Origin: Glaciecola sp049650345
GTDB taxonomy: Bacteria > Pseudomonadota > Gammaproteobacteria > Enterobacterales > Alteromonadaceae
Direction: 5' to 3'
Length of the DNA stretch: 64,000 nt
Assembly (NCBI GenBank): GCA_049650345.1
Contig: JBARZY010000133.1
Location: forward strand, 1-64,000
Below, piece after piece: positions 55,133 through 63,077 of the stretch. Made by a program: the position numbers and the translations under genes. Each line of letters opens with the position of its first letter. Position 1 is the first letter of the stretch. The notes below the pieces were generated by a model. It was not told where the DNA came from. It saw nothing but the letters and a program-made list of their open reading frames with translations, and did not search any database.

Positions 55133-56107
55133 GTGCGGCCACAAGAACTCAATTTGTTAATTATTTTTGATGCAATAATGACCGAGGGCAGTATAAGCCG
55201 CGCGGCAGATCGTCTATCAATGACACAACCTGCTGTTTCCAATGCAGTGAGTCGAATGCGCGTGGCATGGAAAGACGACTTATTTGTAAAAGATGGCCGC
55301 AATATTAAACCCACATTAAAAGCCATTAACATGTGGGAGCAAATAAAACAGCCCATAAATGAATTGTCGTCAGTGATAAAACCCAACGACTTTGAGCCTG
55401 CAACCAGTAATCGTACCTTTAGAATTGCTGCCGCAGATATTGTGGTACAAATGATGATGGTTGGCTTACGCAAAGAAATAGAAGCACATGCGCCAGGTAT
55501 CAACGTACACATGACCCCTTATACCATCGTTAATACTAGCCAAGTACTCGATAACGCTTCAGTTGACTTAGTAATTGGTGCGGGCGACAGTCAAGTGGGC
55601 AACATTCGCAGCGAGCATTTGTTTCATCCTCACTATATTTGCGCGATGCGGCCCGATCATCCATTGGCCAAGAATAAGATGAGTCTTACTGAGTTTGCTA
55701 GCGCACAACACTTATTAGTATCTTTGTCGGGCGATGTAGTTGGCGTAACCGATGAAGTGTTGGCCCAACAAGGTTTGAGCCGCCGTATCGCAATGTCGGT
55801 AAATCAATTTAGTATGGTCAGTGCATTACTGGCTAGCAGTGACCTAATATGTGTGGTGCCCTTAGCTGGAATTACCCAAGGCTTAATATCAGGTGAAATT
55901 ACCGGAACCTTGCCACCCATTGAGCTATCCCCGCCTGGCGCAAACTTATTCTGGCATACACGCCAAGATAAAGATGTTGGCTTAATGTGGTTACGAAATA
56001 CCGTAAAACGTATTATTAAAGAGTCTGAAGCCAAGAATATCGCCGATGCGATGCCAAAACTTTGTGGGAACAGTAAAGAGTTGTGTGCCAAACTAAAAGT
56101 GAGTTAA
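55133..56107 (+). CDS. LysR-family transcriptional regulator, divergent from the RND operon
   Basis: A 324-residue LTTR with N-terminal winged helix-turn-helix (GSISRAADRLSMTQPAVSNA, recognition helix about residues 30-50) and a C-terminal type-2 periplasmic-binding-fold ligand domain (about 90-300). GTG 55133 is the start, with AAGGA at 7 bases. DNA-binding residues and length resemble the NodD/LeuO/PA2206-like branch. LysR regulators usually control the divergent neighbour, here the adaptor-RND operon, so the pump is likely induced by a ligand of this protein. It converges with the PHP gene. Confidence 0.92.
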   Translation: MRPQELNLLIIFDAIMTEGSISRAADRLSMTQPAVSNAVSRMRVAWKDDLFVKDGRNIKPTLKAINMWEQIKQPINELSSVIKPNDFEPATSNRTFRIAAADIVVQMMMVGLRKEIEAHAPGINVHMTPYTIVNTSQVLDNASVDLVIGAGDSQVGNIRSEHLFHPHYICAMRPDHPLAKNKMSLTEFASAQHLLVSLSGDVVGVTDEVLAQQGLSRRIAMSVNQFSMVSALLASSDLICVVPLAGITQGLISGEITGTLPPIELSPPGANLFWHTRQDKDVGLMWLRNTVKRIIKESEAKNIADAMPKLCGNSKELCAKLKVS

Positions 56108-56119
56108 TTCCGGCGTAAG

Positions 56120-57004
56120 CTAGGTAGTTATACTAATCGCATTACGCGAAAAACACTGCCATATTGGCTGAATGGTATCAGGGAGATGCAAGCGCCTGCC
56201 TAACTCGGTCCATTTAGACGGAGCGTGAAAATCACTGCCCGCTGACCCCGCAAGTTGCGCCTCCAGCGCAATGCTGATCATTAAATCGTGTTTGGCTTTC
56301 GCTAAATTTGGATGCTGTACTTCCATACCATCGCCCCCACATTCAGCGAACTCTGCCGCTAAGCGCCGCAACCACTTGGTGGTCATGTCGTAATGAAAAG
56401 GATGGGCAATGACCGCTTTTCCCCCTGCCTCATGGATCCATTGCACTGCAGTTTGAATATCTATCCAATTGGGCACCGCATAAGCTTTTTTCTTTTGACC
56501 TAAAAAGCGTGTAAATGCTTGCTGCAAATGACCGCATTCACCTCTATTAACTAAAGCTTGTGCGATGTGCGCTCGACTAATACAGCCTGTAGAATGAGGT
56601 GCCGCTACCACAAGCGCTTTTGCTTCTGGCAGAATATCTTCAATACCTATTTTGGCTAATTTATGACATATTTTTTCAGCCCGTTGCTCGCGTTTTTGAA
56701 TTTGGCTGTCAAGACGTGACAAAAATGTTGAACAGGTATGGTCAACATCTAAGCCTAAGATATGGATTTCAAAGCCATGCCATGATGTTGAGATTTCGGT
56801 ACCGCTTATTACCTGGGTGACTTTTTTACCCAAAGCCATTTGCTCATGCATGTATGTCATCGCCGGCACGATGGCGTCTACACAATCATGATCCGTTATG
56901 GCAAGGTAATCTACCTGCATTTGCTGAGCTCGTATTAATAATTCAGGAACACTCAGTTTACCATCTGAGAAGTGGGTGTGACTGTGTAAGTCAATATTAA
57001 GCAA
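56120..57004 (-). CDS. rnm: PHP-domain phosphoesterase, YciV/RNase AM type
   Basis: A 294-residue PHP hydrolase. The metal-binding motifs are DLHSHTHFSDG at the start, ITDHDCVDA, HSTGCISRAHIA, AHPFHYD and SDFHAPS. In E. coli the orthologous YciV (RNase AM, also described as acting on 3',5'-bisphosphonucleotides) lies next to trpL, and here too the gene precedes the trp leader, separated by the prolyl oligopeptidase gene. The expected role is removal of 3',5'-bisphosphonucleotides and 5' maturation of rRNA, as described for the family. It is convergent with the LysR gene (12-base gap). Confidence 0.9.
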   Translation of the reverse strand: MLNIDLHSHTHFSDGKLSVPELLIRAQQMQVDYLAITDHDCVDAIVPAMTYMHEQMALGKKVTQVISGTEISTSWHGFEIHILGLDVDHTCSTFLSRLDSQIQKREQRAEKICHKLAKIGIEDILPEAKALVVAAPHSTGCISRAHIAQALVNRGECGHLQQAFTRFLGQKKKAYAVPNWIDIQTAVQWIHEAGGKAVIAHPFHYDMTTKWLRRLAAEFAECGGDGMEVQHPNLAKAKHDLMISIALEAQLAGSAGSDFHAPSKWTELGRRLHLPDTIQPIWQCFSRNAISITT

Positions 57005-57040
57005 GTGGCTTGGCCTTTGGTTAAATTAAGTTAAATGTAA

Positions 57041-57084
57041 TAAAAAAGCGCTTTGAATACAGGGGTATCCAAAGCGCCTTTATG
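57041..57084 (-). terminator. Terminator of the prolyl oligopeptidase gene
   Basis: On the minus strand a stem of about 16 bp (AAGGCGCTTTG with CAAAGCGCTT, continued by GGATAC/GTATTC) closes on a CCCT loop and runs into a T-run at 57041-57046. It begins nine bases after the stop codon. Confidence 0.88.
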
Positions 57085-57092
57085 GTCGCATG

Positions 57093-59258
57093 CTACAGTG
57101 AGCTTACGCCCATATTCCATAAGGTAAAGCCATAGATGTCAGCATATTGCTCAATGGTTTTACTAACAGGAGTACCCGCACCGTGACCAGCATCGGTTTC
57201 AATGCGAATTAAGGTAGGCATGTCGCCAGCTTGGTGCGCTTGCAACTCAGCCGCAAACTTAAACGAGTGCGCAGGTACAACGCGATCGTCATGGTCAGCT
57301 GTGGTAACCATAGTAGCGGGGTAACTTACACCTTCACGCACATTGTGCAAAGGCGAATACCCTTTTAAATAAGTAAACATTTCTTCGCTTTGCTCTGACG
57401 TACCATAATCGTATGCCCAACCTGCACCCGCAGTAAAGGTATGATAACGAAGCATATCAAGCACGCCTACTGCAGGTAGCGCAACAGCGGCTAACTCAGG
57501 AGCTTGGGTCATTACTGCACCTACTAGTAAGCCGCCGTTTGAACCACCGCGTATGGCTAACTTACTGCTATTTGTGTACTTATTGTCTATTAGGTAATTA
57601 GCTGCGGCAATAAAGTCATCAAACACGTTTTGTTTTTGCATTTGCGTACCGGCTTTGTGCCATGCTTTGCCATATTCACCACCGCCACGAATATTAGGCA
57701 CAGCATAAATACCGCCTAGTTCTAACCATGCGGCCACAGTTGAACTATAACGAGGCGTTAGACTTATATTAAAGCCACCATAAGCATATAGCATTGTAGG
57801 GTTGTTGCCATCTAACACCGTGTCTTGATGATGGGTGATGATCATAGGCACTTTCGTGCCATCTTTTGACGCATAAAACACTTGTTTCGATACAAACTTG
57901 CTGCCATCGAACTCGGTTGCAGGTTGGTTAAACAGTGTAGATTCGCCGCTGGCTACGTCAAGCGCATAAATGGTAGTTGGCATAGTGTAATTGGTAAACG
58001 TGTAGTACGCTGTGGTGTCGGTCTTTTTGCCACCAAAACTACCAGCACTGCCAATTGCAGGTAATTCAATGGTGCGCAGCTGTTCACCCGCCATGTTGTA
58101 TTGATACACTTTTGAAATAGCATCTACCATGTACTCAGCAAAGATATATCCGCCGGCAGTACTTGGAGACAATACATTATCGGTTTCAGCGATAAGATCT
58201 TGCCAGTTATCAACACTAGGGTTGCTAGCATCTACCACCACTATTTTACTGTTGGGAGCATTGTGATTGGTGACCAACACTAACTTATCGCCGTCGTTGG
58301 TTAACATGTAAACGTCTGAATCAACGTTATCTTTTACCACTTTAAAGCCAGCTTCAGGGTTATTTAGGTCTTTTAAAAATGCTTTGTTACCTGAGGTAGA
58401 TACTGCTGCAGAAACTAACAAATAGCGATTATCTTCACTCACTTGCGCACCAACATAGCGATGTTTTTCTGCGTCAGTGTGACCGAACACTTTCATGTCA
58501 TTGGCTTGCTTGGTGCCTACTTTATGGTAATACAACTTATGCTGATCGGTTTTTTCGCTTAGCTCTGAACCTTCAGGCTTGTCATAGCTAGAGTAATAAA
58601 TGCCTTCATTTTTATACCACTGCATACCGCTAAATTTAACATCTTTTAAGGTTTCGCCTATTAATGCTTTTGTTGCGGTATCAATAAAATAAATTTCGCG
58701 CCAATCACTGCCGCCCGTAGACGTTTGATAGGCCGCAATAGAGCCGTCATCAGAAAACGATAAACCCGAAAGCGACACGGTACCGTCTTCACTAAATTGG
58801 TTAGGGTCTATAAAAACTTCAGCCTCACCATCTGCTTTTTGACGATACACTACGCTTTGATTTTGCAAGCCGTCATTTTTATAAAAATAGGTATACTCGC
58901 CTTCTGTGAAGGGTGCAGAGACCCGCTCGTAGTTAATCAAGTTTTTTACCGTTTCAGCGATTTGTTCGCGATATGGAATTTGCGATAAATACGATTGTGT
59001 CACTGTATTTTGGGCTTTTACCCATTCACCTGTTTCGTCACTGCGGTCATCTTCTAACCAGCGATACGGATCGGCAACCGACGTACCAAAGTAAGTATCA
59101 ACCACATCACCCTTACGGGTAGTTGGATAAGTAATAGAAATGTTCGCAGTCTCCATATTTTTTGCGGCTTCAGTTTGCGCATCATTTTGCGGCTCACACG
59201 CCATCAACGTAGTTGCCAGCGCCACGGCCGATGCTACTTTAAACGTTTTTACAATCAT
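57093..59258 (-). CDS. Prolyl oligopeptidase (S9A family), probable lipoprotein
   Basis: A 721-residue serine peptidase cutting after proline in short peptides. The N-terminal signal ends in a lipobox-like LMAC (C21), so it is probably lipid-anchored in the periplasm or at the outer membrane rather than cytosolic. The propeller domain (about residues 70-440) covers the active site. The catalytic triad is S573 (IRGGSNGGLL), D657 (DHDDRVVP) and H692 (DAGHGAG). The start ATG is preceded by AGGAAG. It is monocistronic with its own terminator, and lies between the PHP gene and the divergent trp operon. Confidence 0.94.
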   Translation of the reverse strand: MIVKTFKVASAVALATTLMACEPQNDAQTEAAKNMETANISITYPTTRKGDVVDTYFGTSVADPYRWLEDDRSDETGEWVKAQNTVTQSYLSQIPYREQIAETVKNLINYERVSAPFTEGEYTYFYKNDGLQNQSVVYRQKADGEAEVFIDPNQFSEDGTVSLSGLSFSDDGSIAAYQTSTGGSDWREIYFIDTATKALIGETLKDVKFSGMQWYKNEGIYYSSYDKPEGSELSEKTDQHKLYYHKVGTKQANDMKVFGHTDAEKHRYVGAQVSEDNRYLLVSAAVSTSGNKAFLKDLNNPEAGFKVVKDNVDSDVYMLTNDGDKLVLVTNHNAPNSKIVVVDASNPSVDNWQDLIAETDNVLSPSTAGGYIFAEYMVDAISKVYQYNMAGEQLRTIELPAIGSAGSFGGKKTDTTAYYTFTNYTMPTTIYALDVASGESTLFNQPATEFDGSKFVSKQVFYASKDGTKVPMIITHHQDTVLDGNNPTMLYAYGGFNISLTPRYSSTVAAWLELGGIYAVPNIRGGGEYGKAWHKAGTQMQKQNVFDDFIAAANYLIDNKYTNSSKLAIRGGSNGGLLVGAVMTQAPELAAVALPAVGVLDMLRYHTFTAGAGWAYDYGTSEQSEEMFTYLKGYSPLHNVREGVSYPATMVTTADHDDRVVPAHSFKFAAELQAHQAGDMPTLIRIETDAGHGAGTPVSKTIEQYADIYGFTLWNMGVSSL

Positions 59259-59612
59259 CGATATGTCTTCCTATTTCTGTCGTTTTTTTATATTTATATT
59301 TTTCAGCTCCCATAATGTAAGTATTTCACTCCCTTTTGTCTACGCCAACCCCCCTAAAAAAATTAATGGGGTCAGAGTACATTAATCCAAAATTTTACGA
59401 ACAGGCATACCTTAGTAACAAATATTATGTCGATATACGCCAATATTTGACCATTACGACTTATTGAGGCTTGACTTTAGATGCGTTTTGGTTTCTTCTA
59501 TAGCCCTTATTAAAGAGCACGTCAGCGTACATTTAATAAGCACCGTTAGAGTGGTTTGAAAAACACAAACAATCGCCAATTAGGCCCTTATAAAACGAAT
59601 AAGAGAAAAGAA
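59259..59612. other. Intergenic region between prolyl oligopeptidase and the trp leader
   Basis: These 354 bases hold the divergent promoters. A 7-bp inverted repeat with a GGGGTCAGAGT core lies at 59362-59386. For the trp side, TTGACT (59471-59476) and, further down, TATAAA (59589-59594) are seen, but neither pairs with a good partner at normal spacing. I find no clear TrpR palindrome (ACTAGTTAACTAGT type). No coding sequence is evident. Confidence 0.5.
59362..59386. repeat. Short inverted repeat with GGGGTCAGAGTA core (possible mobile-repeat relic)
   Basis: ATTAATG (59362-59368) and CATTAAT (59380-59386) are perfect complements around the 11-base loop GGGTCAGAGTA. From memory, similar TGGGGTCAGAGTACATT strings occur repeatedly beside transposase genes of the TnpA-REP type in marine gammaproteobacteria. 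No transposase is present here, so it could be an orphan copy. Confidence 0.45.
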
Positions 59613-59663
59613 ATGCAAATTATAACAGCACATAAACAATTATCTTGGTGGTGGCATAACTGA
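59613..59663 (+). CDS. trpL: trp operon leader peptide (three consecutive Trp codons)
   Basis: ATG 59613 encodes a 16-residue peptide ending SWWWHN and a TGA stop. The three adjacent TGG codons (59646-59654) form the tryptophan-sensing control region of attenuation: ribosomes stall there when charged tRNA-Trp is scarce. A GAGAAAAG ribosome-binding sequence lies upstream. The attenuator hairpins follow directly and trpE starts 154 bases after the stop. Confidence 0.93.
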   Translation: MQIITAHKQLSWWWHN

Positions 59664-59724
59664 ACCTAGGGCTCAGCATGCATGTGTGCACGCATTTCCA
59701 AGGCCCATTTAGGGCCTTTTTTGT
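59654..59724 (+). promoter_or_regulatory. trp transcription attenuator
   Basis: A pause hairpin (1:2) uses GCAT/ATGC and CTGA/TCAG (59654-59681). The terminator hairpin (3:4) is AAGGCCC (59701-59707) / GGGCCTT (59713-59719), followed by a T-run to 59723. GGGC at 59669-59672 can instead pair with GCCC at 59704-59707, outside an ATGC/GCAT hairpin, giving a plausible antiterminator. When ribosomes stall at the Trp codons the antiterminator can form and trpE is transcribed. Confidence 0.88.
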
Positions 59725-59817
59725 TGCAAAATTTCGCGTTATATCAAAACAATAAAACATGGCCCGACAAACACTACCATTATTGATTAACTACAGTATT
59801 AGAAAGGAACAATAGCC

Positions 59818-61413
59818 ATGAATTTGTCGGACTTAGGCACCGAACCAGGCACGGTTGAGAGTATCCAAATTGAAGCGCCCTACATTGCAAACCCACTGGT
59901 TGCATACGAACATTTAGCAGCAAACAATTCCATACTGCTGGAATCGGCTGAAATAGATAGCAAAGACAATTTAAAAAGCTTATTGCTTATTGATGCCGCC
60001 TTACGTATTGAATGCAACCAGCATCACGTTAGCGTAAAAGCGCTGTCGGCTAATGGGGAGGACGTACTGCCGTTTTTAGCGCAGCAGTTACCTGCGCAAC
60101 TTAGTTCGCAAACGCCATCAAAACTTGAATTTAGCTTTGACCACACCAACAACGATGTCGATGAAGACGAACGGCTGAAATTGCCAAGTGTATTCGATGT
60201 ACTGCGTACCCTAAAACAATCATTTACTGCACTCAGAGACCACGATCATGCGGTATTTTTAGGAGGTGTATTTGCCTATGATTTACTTGGTACATTTGAA
60301 TCATTACCCGACGTACCAGACTCACTGAACACATGTTCTGACTACGTGTTTTATTTAGCCGAAACGCTAATTTTAGTAGATCATCAAGCGCAACATACAC
60401 AAATTATAGGCAGTGTATTTAGCGGTGAAAACGTTGCCAATGCGTATTTTTCGGTACATAAACGACTCGAAAAAATACGTAATGAGCTAAGCCAAATAAC
60501 CTACCCAAACGATGAATTACTCCCGCTTAACAACAACGCAAACGTTAGTGAAAATAAAGACGACAAAGCTTACTGCGAAGATGTTATTGCCTTAAAAGAA
60601 AACATTTTAGACGGTGATATTTTCCAAGTAGTCCCCTCTAGAACCTTCAGTATTAGTTGTCCCAACTCTATCGTTGCTTACCAACAACTCAAACTTACCA
60701 ATCCTTCTCCTTATATGTTTTATATGCGTGATGAAGGCTTTGTTATTTTTGGCGCTTCGCCCGAGTCAGCAGTAAAGTATGAAGCTAACAACAATCAACT
60801 TGAAGTTTATCCAATTGCCGGCACTCGCCCACGAGGCAAGCGCAGCGATGGCAGTATAGATGTTGATTTAGATAGCCGCCTAGAGCTTGACTTGCAACAG
60901 GACCAAAAAGAAAAGGCCGAGCATATTATGCTAGTTGATTTAGCGCGTAACGATGTGGCCAGAGTGAGTAAACCCGGCACTCGACACGTAAAAGACCTGC
61001 TAAAAGTAGACCGATATTCCCACGTAATGCACTTGGTATCGCGAGTGGCTGGCGAATTACGCGACGATTTAGACGCCTTACACGCGTACCAAGCATGTAT
61101 GAACATGGGCACATTGGTAGGCGCACCCAAAATTAGCGCCGCTAAATTAATTAGAGATACTGAGCAACAGCGCCGCGGCAGCTACGGCGGTGCCGTGGGC
61201 TACTTTAACGGAAAAGGCGATTTTGACACGTGCATTGTAATACGCTCGGCATTTGTGAAAGACAATATTGCGCATGTACAAGCTGGCGCCGGCGTGGTCA
61301 ATGACTCGGTTCCGCAATCAGAAGCCGATGAAACACGCGTAAAAGCGCAAGCTGTAATCGCCGCAGTAAAACGCAGCCTCAGCAGTAACCGTACACAAAA
61401 CGAGGAGCAATAA
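59818..61413 (+). CDS. trpE: Anthranilate synthase component I
   Basis: TrpE forms anthranilate from chorismate with ammonia supplied by TrpG. The feedback-inhibition motif ILLESAEIDSKDN near residue 40 is intact, so tryptophan inhibition is expected. The chorismate-binding core includes FQVVPSRTFSI, PSPYMFYMRDEGFVIFGASPES, PIAGTRPRGK, and GAGVVNDSVPQSEADET. The 531-residue length is normal. AAAGGA precedes the ATG. It is regulated by the upstream attenuator; trpG begins one base after the stop. Confidence 0.98.
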   Translation: MNLSDLGTEPGTVESIQIEAPYIANPLVAYEHLAANNSILLESAEIDSKDNLKSLLLIDAALRIECNQHHVSVKALSANGEDVLPFLAQQLPAQLSSQTPSKLEFSFDHTNNDVDEDERLKLPSVFDVLRTLKQSFTALRDHDHAVFLGGVFAYDLLGTFESLPDVPDSLNTCSDYVFYLAETLILVDHQAQHTQIIGSVFSGENVANAYFSVHKRLEKIRNELSQITYPNDELLPLNNNANVSENKDDKAYCEDVIALKENILDGDIFQVVPSRTFSISCPNSIVAYQQLKLTNPSPYMFYMRDEGFVIFGASPESAVKYEANNNQLEVYPIAGTRPRGKRSDGSIDVDLDSRLELDLQQDQKEKAEHIMLVDLARNDVARVSKPGTRHVKDLLKVDRYSHVMHLVSRVAGELRDDLDALHAYQACMNMGTLVGAPKISAAKLIRDTEQQRRGSYGGAVGYFNGKGDFDTCIVIRSAFVKDNIAHVQAGAGVVNDSVPQSEADETRVKAQAVIAAVKRSLSSNRTQNEEQ

Positions 61414-61414
61414 G

Positions 61415-62062
61415 ATGTCTGCAAGCAACATATTTGTAGTATTACTCGACAATCAAGACTCCTTTACATACAACCTAGTAGATGAACTACGAGTACTTGG
61501 CGTAACGCTAACGGTTTACAGAAATACCGTACCTAGCGCGCAAGTCATGGCAAAGTTGGCCGAATATAGTCAGTATGGCCCTACGTTATTAATGTTGTCT
61601 CCGGGGCCGGGTGCGCCAAGCGAAGCGGGTAATATGCCCAATATTATCGAACAAGCAAAAGGTAAGTATCCGGTGTTAGGCATTTGTCTTGGTCATCAAG
61701 CAATTGTAGAAAGTTACCACGGTAAGGTGGGTCGTGCACCACAGGTTATGCATGGCAAATCATCACTGATGCAGCACAACCATGCCGATATTTTTAATGA
61801 CCTACCGCTGCCTATGTCGATTGCTCGATACCATTCTTTGGTTGCCTTGGATGTACCTGAATGTTTGCAGACAATTGCTCATATAGACAGTTTACCTATG
61901 GCGATACTGCACGAAACTGATAATATGCTGGGCTTTCAATTTCACCCTGAATCGGTGCTTACCTGCAATGGCAGCCAGTTGTTATTCCAAGCCATGCAGT
62001 ATTTAGTCAACATGCCTATGTTAACAAAGACCGAAGCACAAGGAGGTAATCATGCCAGTTGA
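61415..62062 (+). CDS. trpG: Anthranilate synthase component II (glutamine amidotransferase)
   Basis: TrpG is the class I glutamine amidotransferase that feeds ammonia to TrpE. The oxyanion strand LSPGPGAP, nucleophile LGICLGHQAIVE and the histidine-glutamate pair in FQFHPESVL are all present. It is a separate 215-residue gene, not fused to trpD as in E. coli. The ribosome-binding site GAGGAG is inside the end of trpE, and its own end overlaps trpD by 11 bases. Confidence 0.98.
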   Translation: MSASNIFVVLLDNQDSFTYNLVDELRVLGVTLTVYRNTVPSAQVMAKLAEYSQYGPTLLMLSPGPGAPSEAGNMPNIIEQAKGKYPVLGICLGHQAIVESYHGKVGRAPQVMHGKSSLMQHNHADIFNDLPLPMSIARYHSLVALDVPECLQTIAHIDSLPMAILHETDNMLGFQFHPESVLTCNGSQLLFQAMQYLVNMPMLTKTEAQGGNHAS

Positions 62063-63077
62063 TTTTACAAGCGAATTTGAACACATTTGCGCAAAACAGC
62101 ATTTATCGCAAGAAAGTGCGTGTGCGCTTTTTACGCAAGTATTAAACGGCGACCTTGACCCCATTTTGCTGAGTGCCCTATTAAGTGCGCTTAAAACAAA
62201 AGGTGAAAGCACTGAAGAAATCGCAGGCGCGGCAATGGCTATGCGTAACAGTGCAGTGAAGTTTGACCGTCCTGACTATGCTTTTAGTGATTTGGTGGGT
62301 ACTGGCGGCGATGGCCATAATACCATTAATATCTCCAGTGCCGCCTCTATTGTTGCAGCAAGTTGCGGCATTAAAGTTGCCAAACATGGTAATCGTAGCG
62401 TATCGAGTAAGTCTGGCTCTAGTGATTTGTTTGCCGGCTTTGGCGTAAAGCTCGATATGTCACCCGCAACTGCTAGACAATGTTTAGACCAAGCCAATTT
62501 TTGCTTTTTAGCCGCCCCCACTTATCATACCGGCATGAAACACGTTATGCCGGTGAGAACAGCATTAAAAAGTCGCACCCTATTTAATATTTTAGGGCCC
62601 TTAGCTAACCCAGCTAACCCAACTCACGGCATTTATGGCGTGTATACACCCGACTTGCTTGTCCCTTACGCACAAACATTGCTGAACTTAGGCCATAACA
62701 ATGCATTGGTGGTGCATGGCAGCGGGCTTGATGAAATCGCTTTACATGGCGACACGCAAGCAATACATGTGCATGACGGTAAGTGCAAACACATAACACT
62801 GTCACCCGCTGATTTCGGTATTGCCGAGCAAGCACTTGATCACATTAAAGGCGACACGCCTGAATATAACGTGGCGGCTATAAGAAAGGTATTGGCCGGA
62901 GATGGAGCACAGGCTCATACTCATGCCATTGCTATTAATGCAGCTAGCTTATATTGGCTGCACCATCAAGAGCTATCACTTAAACAATGTTTTGAACTTG
63001 TAATGTCAGCAATTGAAGCAGGTAAACCGCTGGCCACTATAGAACTCGCCGCACGCATTAGCCAAGGAGCTGAATAA
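62052..63077 (+). CDS. trpD: Anthranilate phosphoribosyltransferase
   Basis: TrpD joins anthranilate to PRPP. The PRPP-binding loops are LVGTGGDGHNTINIS and AKHGNRSVSSKSGSSDLF, followed by HVMPVRTALKSRTLFNILGPLANPA. The 341-residue length is normal for the stand-alone enzyme. AGGAGG lies 6 bases before the ATG inside trpG. The stop TAA is directly followed by the ATG of trpCF. Confidence 0.98.
   Translation: MPVDFTSEFEHICAKQHLSQESACALFTQVLNGDLDPILLSALLSALKTKGESTEEIAGAAMAMRNSAVKFDRPDYAFSDLVGTGGDGHNTINISSAASIVAASCGIKVAKHGNRSVSSKSGSSDLFAGFGVKLDMSPATARQCLDQANFCFLAAPTYHTGMKHVMPVRTALKSRTLFNILGPLANPANPTHGIYGVYTPDLLVPYAQTLLNLGHNNALVVHGSGLDEIALHGDTQAIHVHDGKCKHITLSPADFGIAEQALDHIKGDTPEYNVAAIRKVLAGDGAQAHTHAIAINAASLYWLHHQELSLKQCFELVMSAIEAGKPLATIELAARISQGAE

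Noticed and set aside
59387..59612. TrpR operator upstream of trpL
   Set aside because: No ACTAGT-type palindrome is seen; AT-rich strings such as GTACATTTAATAAG do not match well enough.
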